This document shows positions 35,197 through 48,234 of a DNA stretch of 64,000 nt, piece by piece. The first letter of the stretch is position 1; each line of letters begins with the position of its first letter. The notes beneath the pieces were generated by a model. It was given only the letters and a program-made list of their open reading frames with translations, was not told the DNA's origin and did no database searches. Made by a program: the position numbers and the translations under genes. The stretch is from Hydnum rufescens UP504. Its lineage: Eukaryota > Basidiomycota > Agaricomycetes > Cantharellales > Hydnaceae. The stretch is from the NCBI GenBank assembly GCA_014904985.1, contig MU128996.1, positions 1-64,000 of the forward strand, read 5' to 3'.

Positions 35197-38100
35197 ATGT
35201 CTAGGTCTCCCTCACCCTCCAGCTCCACATTCAACCCGATCAGCTCACCTCAACGATACTTACAATCGAGGACTCGGACATCATTTAGTGATTTCGTTCA
35301 GCAATCAACTGTCATAGGTAAGTGGGGTCGTTCTTTGTTCCTGCATATATTCTTATAGTCTCCGTGCGTCTGCGGGCCACACCACCTTTAGCACTAGACG
35401 CTAGCAATGTACCCCCGAGTCCTGCCATTGAAAAGGCATCTCCATTGCCACCAGCTGAAACCAGACCCACAAGCTCTCTCTTCCCATCCTATGAACTAAG
35501 CAATGTGTCGTACACACCATCATATGCATTAGGGTTTGGAGCACCAGTCTCGTTCCCTACCATGTCTCCATCGATGCCTGCCACTACAATCTATCCCCCG
35601 ACCCCTCCATTAGGTTTGGAGTTCTCATCGTCTCCTTCCATCGGTCGGTCATTATCGAGGGTCAGACCTGTATCATTCGGTCTCCCTTCTCATCCTGAAG
35701 GCCAAGGCTCATCCTACTCACCTCTTGCCCAACCCAATTACGCTCCTCGAGTGGAGAATTCCGAAGTTCCATTGCAACGTGGACCTTCCGAGCTGCCTCC
35801 ACCGGCTCTCCGCATGCACCACCACACATCTTGGACCAGCAGCGGCAGCTCACGGGTCGGTGCACCTCACGACGCAGACGAATCCGCTTCCGGGCAATCT
35901 CCATCCCCCAGGTTGTCTGTTATAGTGAGCCCTGTACGAGGACTCACGTCTTCCCATAGTCCGGCACCTCCGTCTACGGTCCCTAGATCGGAGGTGCCTG
36001 GAGGTGTAATGCGATTTGCAGTGGGATTCACGCCTCAACCACAATATGAGGTGGAGAACCCCCGCGCACCAGTTGCCAACTCGTTTCGAGCCGTGATTTC
36101 TACCACGCCGGCCCTCGAGCTTAGCGAGGCTAGAACCCAGAAGGAGATGGATATACCCTCGAGACCAAGCAACTCGAGCAGTAGTTCGACGAGGATTGCC
36201 TGGGCGGACAACAACACTATAACGTTGAAGGATGTCCCCCTGGTGTCTAGTCTTGGCACGAAAACGCAGTCACCTGGGACTCTTCTCTCTCAGACGCCGC
36301 ATCCCCTGGCTGATGCCTTCCCACCCGGGGTCGGATCCCTTTTCCAAGATGAAGCGAACGATGCGCCAGAAACGAAAGAGATGCCAGCTCTGAACGATTT
36401 TCCTTCGTCGATGTCTCTCACTGTTCTTTCTAGTCCTGTGATCTCATCCTCGATCACTCTGGACAAGGTCGTGCCTACGCTCCCTGAAAAGGTTCTTCCT
36501 GAGATTACTCGCGGTGATGATGCTGAGCCCGATACGATTGCAGCGGTCAAGGGACCAGATGATAGTTTGGAGGATCTTACGAGCGCACACGCTCTGACGT
36601 CCCTGATATCGATAGGCCTCCCTGCACCCTCTGAGAACCTAGTCAAGCTCGTTAATGGTACATTCGATGTGAAGGAGGACTCTGATCATCCGGTGATTGT
36701 CTCCTCCGACAAAACTAATTATGCTACCTCGCCGCTGGCATATGATAATATCACGAGCAAGGACATTCCTTCCTTGCCTTTGGCTTCATCGCCGCCTCCG
36801 TCGACATTTTCTGTTATCGGGAGACCCAAGTTGATGCAGAAATCCCCGTCAGGCCATCTCCAATAGTCGAAGAAGGGGCGTCTGTCCAGCCTGCTACAGA
36901 GCTGTTAACGGTTGTCACTGAGAGAGATGCAGGATCCTCGTCTATTCCGTTCGTCCACGCCCCCTTCGAGGACGCTCCCCATGGTGTGAAGATTTCAACT
37001 GTTTCCACATCTCGTGCTTTTACCCCACTTGAGGCTAGACTGCCCAGTGAGCCAGCCGAGCCCAGTCGCATTGACGTGTCTGGACGGACTGAACCGGGGG
37101 TTAATCTGCACCCAATTGAATTATCCGAACCCGGTCCCACCACGCCACATGACACAAGACTGTTGACCTCTGCCTCTCATCCCAGATCTACAGCCATAGG
37201 GGAACCAAGAGACCTGGATACAGACTACCCACATCGGGGGAATACGTTCCCGGACCTTCGCCCCGTCCTATTTCTGATGTGCTCGCGGCCCCACTGGCCA
37301 CCACATCTGTTGAGGAGGCTAATGTTGCCATCTCTAGACCGTCTGCCCTAGAGGCTGATCTGCAACCCACTGCGTCGGGGCGACTCGTTCTTGACAGTCC
37401 AGCCCTTTGGGATGCTCCTGTTGCCGGTGTGGCTTCGGCCCCGGCGCCTAGTGCATCTGTCGAACAGTCTAGGGCCATTACGTTTGGGCCGCCTGAACCC
37501 TGAGGACAACCGGGCCTTTCTTGCATCTGAGAGACCTGTTCTCGACAGTTCAGCTAATTGGGATGCTCTTGTTGCCGACGTGGCCAAGACCCTGCCCCCC
37601 AGTGCACGTGTCGACCAGCCTGGGGCCGTCACGCCCGGACCGCCCGGACCAGAGGACAATCTGGCCCTTCCTATCTCTAGAGAACCTGTTCTTGATACTT
37701 CAATTGGTTGGGAAGCTCCGGTTATCAATGTGCTCAAAGCCCCACTTTCCAGTGCATCCGATGAACAGCCTGGGGTCATCACGACCGGACCGCCTGAACC
37801 TGGGGACACCCTTGCCCCTGTGGCATCTGAGATCCCCGTTCTTGATTTTTTAATTGATTGGGAGGCTCCTGTTATCTATGTCCCTGAGTCCCCAGTTCCC
37901 AGTGCGTCTGTTGAACAGCCTAGGGCCATCATGACCGAAGGTCCTGAATCAGAGGATGATCCAGCCTCCATTACGTATGAGAGACCCATTCTGGATTCTC
38001 TAATTGATTGGGGATCTCTTATCGACGTGACTGAGGCCCCAATCATGCCCAGTGCACCCGTTGAACAGCCTAGGGCCGTTGCGACCAAGGGGCCTGAATC

Positions 38101-40900
38101 AGAGGATGATCCGGCCACTGTTGCGTCGGAGAGACCCGTTCCTGATATTCTAATTGATTGGGAAATCCTTGATATCAACGTGGCTGAGGCCGCAATACCC
38201 AATGCATCCATCGAACGGGCTAACGCCGTCATGCTCAAAAGTCCTGAACCAGAGGATGATCCGGCCTCTGTTGTATCTGAGAGACCTGTTTCTGACACTG
38301 CGACTCCTTGGGACACTCCTGTCACCGAGGTGCCCGAGACCCTACCGCTCAGTGCATCCCACAAACAGCCCGTCACGCTCGGACCGTCTGAACTAGAGGG
38401 TGATCTGAGCGCTGCTGCATCTGAGGGACCCATTCTTGGCTCTCTAATTGACTGGGAAGCTCCAGTTATCGATGCGCCCAAAGCCCCACCTTCCACAGCA
38501 TCCGACGAACAGCCTAGGGCCGTTACGTTGGGACCACCTGAACTAGAGGACGCCCTGACCCCTGCTATGGATGAAAGACCTGTTCTTGACACTCCGGCTT
38601 ATTTGAATACTGATGTTACTGACGTGGCTGAGGCCCCGCAGTTCAGTGCGTCCAGTGCACCTGTCGAAAAGTCTGGGGTTGTCCTGTCCGACCCCTCAAA
38701 CCCAGAAGATGTTCTGGACGACACGGCGCCGGATAGACTGGTCTCCAAAGCCTTATATCCGTCGGACCCTCAAGTCACCGAATGAGATTGATGCCCTTGC
38801 GTCCAGCGTGTACTCTGGAGACGATACTGTTACCATGGCTTATCCTCCCTCGGCGGTTGATGACTCAATCCAAGCAGACACGAAGGATCAAGTACATCGC
38901 AAAACGAAGACTCGCTCTGCCCCAGGAATTGACCGCTTCAATGTATTCACCTCCAGGGCCCTCGAATCCCTGACATCCTACGATCCGCATCGTCCTCCGA
39001 TATCTCCAACCGGGAACCCCTTATCTGGCCAAATCGATGAGAGGCCACCCGCGCAGCCTACCAATCCATTCTCAGCCTCCACCCCTTCCACTCGGACGTC
39101 TCCAAAAGGGATTTCCATTAGAATAGACGAAGCCACTTCCATTCTGCCAGACATTGTGATTACGGCCCCTTCTACGGAGGCTCTTGAGCAAGGCCCAGAG
39201 ACTAGTCCATCATTTGCCAATCCCCAACCCAGTCCCCCCGAAATTCCCGATTTGACTGGGCGGCATTGATCGTTTGAGCTTAACACCCATTGCTACAGGC
39301 GGATACTCCTCAGTCTGGAGAGGTAGATTGCTCTCTGCCACCTCCGATGACACTGATCGAGCTTTGCAGGTGTTCTTAATTGATCACTCCGCATAGGGCG
39401 CCTGTGCTGACAATTGATGCCCTAGGTTGCTATCAAGGTGCTTCGTGCTCGTATACGGACGAATACACGCTCAAACAGAAACTCCACAAGGTAAATTATT
39501 TGACAGTTACAGCATGGTATCTTTCATTCACAATAGGTATAGCGTCTGCATGTAGAAATGCGGGTATGGGCCAAATTGCGTCACGAGAACGTGGTGGGAT
39601 TGTTAGGTCATACCGAAGAACCCGAAGGGCCAGGTTTCGTTTCAATGCTGTACCCTCACGGCGATGTGTTGAGCTTTCTAGCGAAGAATCCAAGTGTCAA
39701 TCGAGAGATTATGGTGCGTTTGCATCCTTATGCTTTACTCGAATATGAGATCATTCGCCCACTGAGCTTGATCTTTACAGTGTGCCGATGTTCGCGCTGG
39801 GGTTACAGTACTTGCATGAACACGACCCTCCAATTATACACGGCGATCTGAAAGGGGTATGCTTGAATAGGCCGAGCGGTGGTGCCTATGCTGATCAACT
39901 GACATCCTCAGCCAAACGTGTTGATTGATGCGGAAGGAAGAGCGAGTATTTGTGATTTTGGACTGTCTATAATTCTTGACGGGGGCCTACTGGCCATACG
40001 GCATCAAACTTTGGCGGGTCACTGCGATTTCTGGCTCCCGAACTTCTGGAGGAAAGCGCTAGAACTGTGCAGACAGACATATATACATACGCATGCACTT
40101 GTATTGAGGTGGGATCCACTCTTGTCGGATGCTGGGCTTTCTGTCTGACCTAGAACCATCCATTCGCTATAGATTTTGTTTGACCAGCAGCCCTACCACG
40201 AAGTCTCCAAAGAGGCACACCTTATGCGCGCTATATCAGATCGTCGGCCTCCCATTGAACCATCGAAGGAGAGAATCACCTTTCCTTCCCTTTGGCGAAT
40301 CCTAAAGTGCTGCTGGGATCATGACCGATGGAGACGGCCACCATTGAACCTAATCATCAAGACTATACAGCGCTGTCTTTATCGTAGCGATCGAACAAAC
40401 CTAGCCGTCCGGGAAGGAATCGTGCGTGTTCGTTCTGGATAGAGCTGTATTGGTTCTCATGCACCTGGATTACTGGTCAACAGGGGAGGCGTGTTCGATG
40501 TATGTGCCTTCCTGGCCTTGAACAGGGAACGCTCGTTTCAGTGGCCGACGGGGGAGTGAGCATCGTCGTGAATTCTTCCAACTTCATTCCACCGAGTCCC
40601 GATTTATCAGCGTTATCGCTGGGAATTTGTGGATCGGCTCAACCTCGAGGGTGCGTCTCGCCTTCTCTAACAGAAGTGAAACCTGATAGGGTGTTGGCAG
40701 ATTCAGAGGATGAGTCTGATGTATCTTGGCCCCATGGAGCAGCTGATCAATATTCATCTTTCTTTCTCTCTTGGGGAAATTCACGCCATCGTCGGAGAGC
40801 CCTCCCTACGTCTCAAAATGGAAGGATTATTCTGCCAAATTTCGTCTCCCCTACTCGTCGCAGGTGTCCTACGAGCCCTGCAACGAGGCTACTTCATAAA
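35197..40900 (+). pseudogene. K5: type B TKL kinase with many frameshifts
   Basis: Exon 1 is 35197-35317 (MSRSPSPSSSTFNPISSP) with a GTAAGT donor. The acceptor that is CTGCAG in K4 reads CTGCGG here (near 35374), and about 2 nt extra follow. From about 35690 the unit is nearly identical to K3. The frame runs 35322-36866, then breaks near 36820, at 37500 (an extra C), at 38781 (an extra A), at about 39266 (an extra C in the LTGR motif) and at about 39450 (a missing T after VAIKVLRA). Kinase exons with HENVVGLLGHTEEPEG, HGDLKG, CDFGLS and CCWDHDRWRRP are recognisable up to the last exon at about 40483, and the C-terminal tail frame ends at about 40900. It is either a pseudogene or strongly affected by assembly errors. 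Confidence 0.8.
37381..38733 (+). repeat. Tandem 150 nt coding repeats (about nine copies) in K5
   Basis: The same repeat series and unit order as in K3 at 24478-25793, with only scattered differences. Unit-by-unit correspondence shows the whole array was copied as a block. Confidence 0.9.
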
Positions 40901-42485
40901 CGGTATATTGGGTGGCACGATGAATGATACCAGAGCTTGTAACGGGGGGCCATTAGCCACTGGAAGTTGAGTCGAATCACTGGGATACTGGCCACAATCA
41001 CCTTTCCTTACCACCGACCGCCATGTACTGTCTTATTTATGCGCATCGTGTTGTATGTGTAGGTACGTGGCTACGCCTGTGATGTCAATTCCAGCCGCAT
41101 GTACTGTTACTGTATATGTACGACTTGAAGGAGGGAGAAAAGATACGATATGGGTAAATATTTGGACAAATGTGTTGTTTACACTCCTTGGGGGGTGATT
41201 AGTGTGAGAAACGGAGCCCGCGTAATCGAAAAATTTCGGAAACGTTGAACGAAAGAATCCAGAGACGGGGCAGGAAAAATCGGCCTCACTCTGTGCACAG
41301 CTTCTTTAGTCAATCTCCACGATTCCGCACAGATTCATGTGCTGGCCCCTCGATGGTATAAAGAAACGCAGAGGGCATCAAAAGAACGTGAGTGGGACGC
41401 TCCAGCTGTTCGTCCCCGCCCCCTTGTGTGTGGCCTGGGTGTGGGATCAATCAATGATTGGTCTGTAGTAGATCACCACGCATACTCGATGGTCGTTCCC
41501 TTAATCTAGCCCCAGTCCATCAATCAGGACCCAAGGGAAGAGCACTCACAAGACGCTCGGCGACAGCCTGGATACGCCGGAAATTCACACTTTCCCCGCT
41601 GTCTTCCACACAGGAGAGTCGCCCCGTTGTTTTTTTTGGCTCTGGACACCAAGAGTCTGAATTGAATAAGCCGACTCGAAGCTGTGAGGGAACCCGTGTA
41701 CCAGTGTAAGCAGACGGCGTCCGGGATTATTCAAGACCCAGTGCAGAGAAATAAACGCGGGTGCGGGGTGGAGGTGAGATATTCTCTGGCCCAGTCGATA
41801 GTGTTCATCCTGAATTAGGAGAAAAGAAAAAGGAGTCGCAGGGTCATATCATCCAGATGCAATAAAGATGGGGCTGGCGAACTCGTGGGGAGAGGGCGTT
41901 ATAGTACATAATTATTTCACCAGGTGACCAGGCTGTAGACACCTTTGAGGAATGAGCCTCAACTTACGGCGATACAGCACACAACACCAGGTGTCCATAA
42001 CATCAGGTGTCCATGTATGTCATGTTTAGGATCAGTCCGGGCGTCTGTGCTGGGATTCCGGGAGGAAATCGCAAGGGCGTCCCTTGAAGTTTTCATCGAA
42101 GAAGCGAGGAGATTTAAGTGGATCAGTCATCTTCAAAACCATCAGGTTGACGCAGAAGAGATGATTTTTGGTCTTCGAGGGCCAAAGAAACCTGTGAGGT
42201 CTTCTGGTCACGTGTATATCAACAAAACTGTATCCGAATTCTGAGTGACGATCTTGGGAGCAATCTCCCGAGGTGAATCTTAGGCTTTATCTTGACAAAA
42301 CCAGTGATCCCCTGCTGATTTGAGTAAGGCTTCAGTGCATCTCCTACTGGTGATGAATATTGAAGTTTCCATCCCAATGTTCTCTGGCCTCGTGGCTTCG
42401 GCCTGGATCTGTCCTTAAATATCGACTATAAGCGTCCTCTCCTCCATTCTATGACTTTCGTGTCAGATTCCCCGCGTTTCCGATC
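40901..42485 (+). other. Intergenic between K5 and K6
   Basis: It holds the shared 3' block (TGTCAATTCCAGCCGCATG near 41085), the repeated block at 41390-41850, and the type A upstream region from about 41950. No gene is visible. Confidence 0.5.
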
Positions 42486-45485
42486 ATGATGACAGACGGA
42501 GACAGAGCGTGGTCGCCTGCTGTCACACCTCACATAAGAAGTGTTTTGTCTGCCGCTTTTGAAGCCGGTTATTTTGCTGCTATTGCAAAAGTGGACCCTC
42601 CAGTCTCCTGGACCGTTACTCGCTTTTATGAGGAGCTTACCTCTTCTAACTCTGGGTAAATCATCCTGTTCAATATATCTGTGGAGCGACGTAATAACAG
42701 GGTTTTGGTAGGTTGGGTGCATTTACATCGGGGGAAGTCCTAGACATAGCGTGCTACAAAGATGGGGTTGGCATAGTCTATTGTGTCCCAGAATTTCAGG
42801 CAGCTGAATGAACCTCCAGGCCCACGAGTACCTGCTCATGTGCGTTCACATCCAGAACGAGGGAATCCCGCTGGTCTGGGTGCGGACGGAGAGGCAGCAC
42901 CTAGAACGTGCCATCATTAGTTCTCCGCCCAAGACTCCACCAGATATAATCAAATTCTCCCACGAACGCTCTAAGCTTTGGAAACCAGGCGACGATGACA
43001 TCATGACCACCACATTTGCCGCCCTGGATTTCCGTCATGTCATAGACCTTCTGAACATCGTCCATCGGTTCATCTTCCCTTTCAGTTGGGACGCTATGTG
43101 GTACGCTACCGTCGTCATGGGTATACTTCATGGAGGCTTCGGGAAATCTTGGGTAAAGCCGCCCCCGCCAGACTGGGCCAAGATCGCCCTCAATCTTTTC
43201 GCGGTGGACATGCCCCGGACTACGCGAGCCGTGCAACACCAATTTTCTATCCAGCACCCTAAAACGAAAAGGGTCTCACTCATGAAGCCAGAGACATGGG
43301 AAAATGAGTCTGCACCTGCATCCCAGCCTCCGAATTCAAACCAAGATGGTCGCAAGGAAGTCCCAGCAGGCACGAAAGAGAAAACAGTAAATATCGGCTT
43401 TGCACCAACTTCGTCGGAGAAATATCTCCGAGAACCTCAGCGAGCGCGGTCGACCAATCCGAATAGTGATGTATCCACAAATAAGGCCGGTGCTAAGAAG
43501 CATACTGGCGACCAACGTCGGGGCCGCAAAACGAAGATTCGTCCCACCCCAGGACTTGACCCTTCCAATGTACTCAGCTCGAAGGCCCCCGAATCACTGA
43601 CACCATACGATCCGCATAGTCCTTCAGTATCTCGAACCGGGAGCCCCTTATCTAATCAGACTGATGAGGAGAAACCCATGCAGCCTGCATCCTCGACACC
43701 AACTCCTACTCGAATGTCTCCCAAGGGGAATTCTACCGGAATACACGAAGCTACGTCCATTCTGCCAGATGTTATGATTACGGCTCCTTCCGCAGAAGCT
43801 TTTGGACGAGACCCGCACGCACGTACGCAATCCCAGACCGACGATCCCGGTCTGGGTTTGGTCGTTGATGAAGCCGTTCCGTCGATCGTGAACGCAGAGA
43901 AAATGACCCAAGGAAGTCCCCAACAAAGACAACAGAAGATACCGGGCTCAAATTTTGCTTCTAATTCCACACTGACCGTGGATATCATTCCCGTGTCTGA
44001 AGCGGCAACAGAGCACACTAATCCATCATTCACCAATGCCGAACCCAGTCCCCCCGAAGCTTCCAACTTGACTGGTCGCATTGTCCGTTTGGGGTCAACA
44101 CCCATGGCTATAGGCGGGTATTCCTCAGTCTGGAAAGGCGCCTTACTCTCTACCCCCTCCGAGGACCCTGAGCGAGCGCTTCAGGTGTTCTCAGTTGATA
44201 GCTCCCGAAAAACACGTGTGCTAATAGTTGATGCCCTAGGTCGCTATCAAGGTGCTTCGTGCTTCGTATGTGGATGAGGACACGCTCAAACAGAAACTCC
44301 ACAAGGTAATTTCGTCTGACAGTTACACCACAGATCTTTCGTTCACGATGGATGTAGCGTCTGCGTGTAGAAATGCGAATATGGGCCCAATTACGCCACG
44401 AGAACGTGGTGAGATTGTTAGGTCATACTGAAGAACCCGAAGGGCCTGGTCTCGTTTCAATTTTGTATCCTCACTGCAATGTCTTGAGCTTTCTAGTGAA
44501 GAATCCAAATGTCAATCGAGAGATTATCGTACGTTTACATCTATATACTTTTACTCCAATATGGGATTCATCCCCTGCTGTGCTTGATATCTATAGTGTG
44601 CCGATGTCGCACTGGGATTGCAATACTTGCATGGGCACAAGCCTCCAATTATACATGGTGATCTTAAAGGGGTATGGTTGAACACACGAAGCGGTGGTGC
44701 CTTGCTGATTAGTCGATATGTCCAGCCGAACGTACTGATCGATGGAGAAGGAAGAGCGAGTATTTGTGATTTTGGACTGTCTATAATTCTTGATGGGGGA
44801 CCTACTGGGCATACCTCATCAAACTTCGGCGGGTCCCTACGATTTCTACCCCCTGAACTCCTGGAAGAAAGCACTAGAACTGCGCAGACAGACATATATA
44901 CATACGCATGCACTTGCATTCAGGTGGGTCCTATTCTCGCTGTCCACGGTGCTTTGTCTCTAACTTGTAATCCTCCATTTATTGTAGATCTTGTTTGACC
45001 AGGAGCCCTACCACCAACTATCGAAGGAGGCACACGTTATGCGCGCTATATTGGATCATCAGCTTCCGATTGAGCCCTCAAACGAGGAAGTCACCTTTCC
45101 TTCGCTTTTGCGAATTTTAAAGCGCTGCTGGGATCACGACCGATGGTGTCGGCCACCATTGAACTTAATCATCGACACTATACAGCGCTGCCTGTACCAA
45201 ACCTATCAAACAAACCTGGTCGTCCATCAAGGAATCGTACGTGTTCTTTCTGGATAGTCCTCTACTTGCTCACGCACCTATGTTATTGGTGCGCAGGGGA
45301 AGCGTATTCGATTTATGTGTGTTCCTGGAATTGAACAAGCAAAGCTGATTTCGGTGGCCGACAATGGACTGAGTATCGTGGTGAATTCTTCGACCTCATT
45401 CCGCCGAGTCCCGATTTATCAGCGTTATCGCTGGGAATTGATGGATAGACAGAACCCTGAGGGTGGGTCCCATCTCCTTCTCTAA
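42486..45485 (+). CDS. K6: intact type A TKL serine/threonine kinase
   Basis: Exons 42486-42655, 42712-42766, 42820-44184, 44240-44305, 44358-44528, 44597-44671, 44726-44923, 44988-45236 and 45297-45485 give 2538 nt, 845 residues, with consistent phases. Residues 1-75 include VSWTVTRFYEEL. Residues 76-230 are the unknown type A domain (WYATVVMGILHGGFGKSW). About 230-500 is a Pro/Ser/Thr linker. The kinase domain spans about 500-785: GGYSSVWKG near 507, VAIK Lys534, HENVVRLLGHTEEPEG, HGDLKG with catalytic Asp631, Asn636, DFG Asp649, then PPELLEES where most paralogues have APELLEES, and CCWDHDRWCRPP in the C-lobe. HGDLKG with CWxHD and RP is TKL-like. A cytosolic role is likely, as no membrane segment or signal peptide is seen. 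The stop at 45483-45485 is reached if the last intron is not used; a conserved tail frame follows. A start at 42489 is equally possible. Confidence 0.85.
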
Positions 45486-45724
45486 CACACGTAAGAGCTG
45501 ATAGGGTGTTCGTGGATTCGGAAGCTGACTCCAATGTATCTCGGACCCGTGGGGCGGGCCTTAAGCATTCGCCTTCCGCCTCTTTCTTCCCTCTCTTGGG
45601 GAAGTCTTCATCATCGTCGAAGAAGCTTCCCTACGTCTCACAATGGAAAGATTATTCTGCGAAATTTCGCCTCCCCTACTCGTCGATGGTGTCCTACGAG
45701 CCTTACAAGGAAGCTACTTCATAA
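45486..45724 (+). other. Conserved tail frame after K6 (possible alternative last exon)
   Basis: A frame from about 45506 encodes VDSEADSN and ends in KDYSAKFRLPYSSMVSYEPY before a stop at 45722. The same frame is open after K3, K7 and K8 with mostly conservative changes, so it is probably coding. In K8 a 44 nt intron (57604-57647) splices it in frame. In K6 the matching acceptor at 45504 lies 2 nt earlier and gives the wrong phase, so its use here is unclear. Confidence 0.5.
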
Positions 45725-47007
45725 ACGGTTTAATGGGTGCTACGATGAGTGATACTACGGCTTCTAACGGGGGGCCATTACCCACTGGAAGTTGAGTCGA
45801 GTCACTGGGGTACTGGCCACAATCTCCTTTCCTTACCACCGACCGTCATGTTCTGTCTTATTTATGCGCGTCGTGTTGTCTGTGTAGGTATGTGGCTACA
45901 CCTGTGATGTCAATTCCAGACACATATACTGTACGCGTACGACTTGAAGGAGGAAGAAAGGATACTATATGGGTATTATATTTGGATAAATGTGCTGTTT
46001 GCACTCCTGGGGGGAGGGGAATTAATACGAGAAATCAAGCACGCGCAATCGATAATTTTCAGAACGTTGAACGAAAGACGTTGAACGACAGAAGAATCCC
46101 GAGGACAGTGCGGAAAAAATCAGCCACACTAAGTACACTAGACATCTTCTTCGTGGCTGCTTTAGTTAACTTCCGCGATTTCGCACAGATTTACGTGCTG
46201 CCTGCGGACCTCTCGGGACTCTCGGTGATATAGAGAAACTCAGAGCGCAGAGGGTGCTAAAGGGGCATGAGTGCGACGCACCAACTGTTCTCCCCCCCCC
46301 GCGTGTGCTTCCCAGGTGTAGGATCCATCAATGATTGCTTTGCACCAGATCATCTTCATGCATAGTGCATAGTCGGCGGTAATCTAGTACCGCTGTATCA
46401 ATTGGGACCCAAAGGAAGAACACTCACAAAACGCTCTCCTACAGCCTGGATACGCCGGTCCCAGGGGACCGTCTCCCTACTGTATTCCACAGAGGGGATT
46501 TGCCCAGTTTATTTTGGTTCTGGACACCAAGAGTCTGAATGAGCTCGCTCGAAGCTGTGAGGAACTCGGACCAGTGCCTGCACAGATGATGTCCGAGTCA
46601 GGAGTTATTCAAGGCTTCAACACCGAGGGTAAGTGCAGAGAAATAACCACAGTTGGGCATGGTGGAGGGAAGATATTCTCTGGCCCAGTGGATACTATTC
46701 ATCCTGAACTGGAGAAAAGAAACGGAGTCATATCATCCAGATACAATTGAATGGCAGAGGTCATCGAGATGGAGCTCATAGGGAAAGAATATATTGCATA
46801 TAATTATCTTAACCGATCGTAGGCGCCGAAGAATCCAGTTCACGATGTTATATCCTTTGTCGACGGTGACAACTCCAAACCGGTAGTACTGTACTAATTC
46901 ACGCATTCGCGAGCCCTGCCGAAAGTCAAGTTCATATTGATTGGGTATGTTTACATAACCCGGCCCCCAGCATCGAGACTAACACTGAGGGGAGCAATCG
47001 GTTTAAT
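45725..47007 (+). other. Intergenic between K6 and the minus-strand kinase
   Basis: It holds the shared 3' block near 45905, the intergenic repeat at 46280-46750 and the 3' flank of the minus-strand gene. No gene is visible. Confidence 0.5.
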
Positions 47008-48234
47008 CTAACCAAGAACCTCGCCTTTCTCCAACAAGGACAGGACCTCCGCTGCAGAGGGCCTAGCCTCAGGGTCCGAAACAAGACACCTCTTTACGAT
47101 CTCTTTATACCAGGCACACGTCCTACCGTCGTGCCATTTGGTGGGATCTATGTCTTCGCACTTTTCCTCCGCCACGACATAGAGCAGGAGGCCAAGCGAG
47201 TATACATCCCCCGATGCCGTCAACTCGGAGCCGGATTCGGATATATCATCACCATATTCTTCCAGAACCTCCGGGGCCACGAACTCGGGGGAGAAACCGA
47301 TGGCAGTGAGATCAAGTACGACCTGTCCGGAGGCGATGTGCACGTTCTTGGGTGCTAGATCCCCTTTGTATACTGAGAGGGAATGCAAGTCGACAACACC
47401 ACACGTAATTTGACGTGCCCAAGAGAGTCTGAGTGACCAATCGAAGAGGGTGGGCGGGTCAATCTCGTCCGTGAGACCTCTGTGTCTGGCGTGCAATATA
47501 AAAAGCGCCCTCTAGGTCCCCGCTGCTCATAAAGGGGGCTAGGAATCCTCGGACAGTGTCAGAGTCACGATTGGTCACGATGGCTTCGACGTTGACGATA
47601 TGAGGGGACCCAGACAACTTGTCAAGAACAGTCAGTTGACGAAGGGTATCTTGAAGATTGCCTATGATCATCTTGAAGACGTAGGTCTCGCCTTTCCACA
47701 CCACGCGCTCTTCCCAGAAGCCCAAGTTTGAAACTTTCTGAAGCTCGTTGATTGGCGCGGTGGGAATGTGGGAGAGATGCGAAGGGATGGGGAGGTATTG
47801 GATGATTGCGACTACGTCCTCGCCGAACGTAGCGGTGATTTTTCCTCCAATTGTTTTCAATGTAATTCCGGTGATAGTGGGGTAGAAGTGGGGAATAGTT
47901 GGGAGCAGCTCATGAACGACGTCCAGAACGGCGGAAGCCTTGTCATCTGTTTCATCGGAAGAGTCGATAATTTTGTTTTCGATAGCGTCAGGCTCATCGT
48001 TATTGCGGCGGTAAGATAACGTCATCCTATGGCCGGAATCGTAGAATCGTGGATCAGATTTGTAGTCGATGAACGCCTTCTCCTCGTTTTCGCGCAACTC
48101 GAAGGTATGAACTTCAAGCTCTATGGGGATTAGCGGAGAAGGGGACCTGGACTCAACTAGCGAGTTGTTGGGCTTAGCATGTCATTGGCAATGGGGGCTG
48201 AAGAATACTCACCCGGTTCGGTATAATGCATCAT
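47008..48234 (-). CDS. Second-family protein kinase-like gene with one frameshift
   Basis: A two-exon model fits: 48234-48213 (MMHYTEP) and 48156-47008, with a GTGAGT donor and CGCTAG acceptor. The total is 1171 nt, one more than a multiple of three, which agrees with a single extra G near 47508, where the frame moves from the N-terminal part (...FMSSGDLEG) to the C-terminal part (HARHRGLTDEIDPP...). Features: a Lys in GETYVFKMI, YKGDLAPKN for the catalytic loop, DLTAIG where DFG is expected, FVAPEV for APE, ASGDVYSLGLLLYVV for the F-helix and PEARPSAAEV. There is no glycine-rich loop. It is a distinct fungal kinase-like family, not a copy of the array kinases, and lies opposite to them. The DFG to DLT change raises the possibility of a pseudokinase. 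Confidence 0.75.

Noticed and set aside
45534..45752. Alternative frame after K6 (MYLGPVGRAL...)
   Set aside because: It overlaps the conserved VDSED...FRLPYSS frame, and the equivalent frame has a stop just after the acceptor in K1 and K3, so it is likely a shadow.
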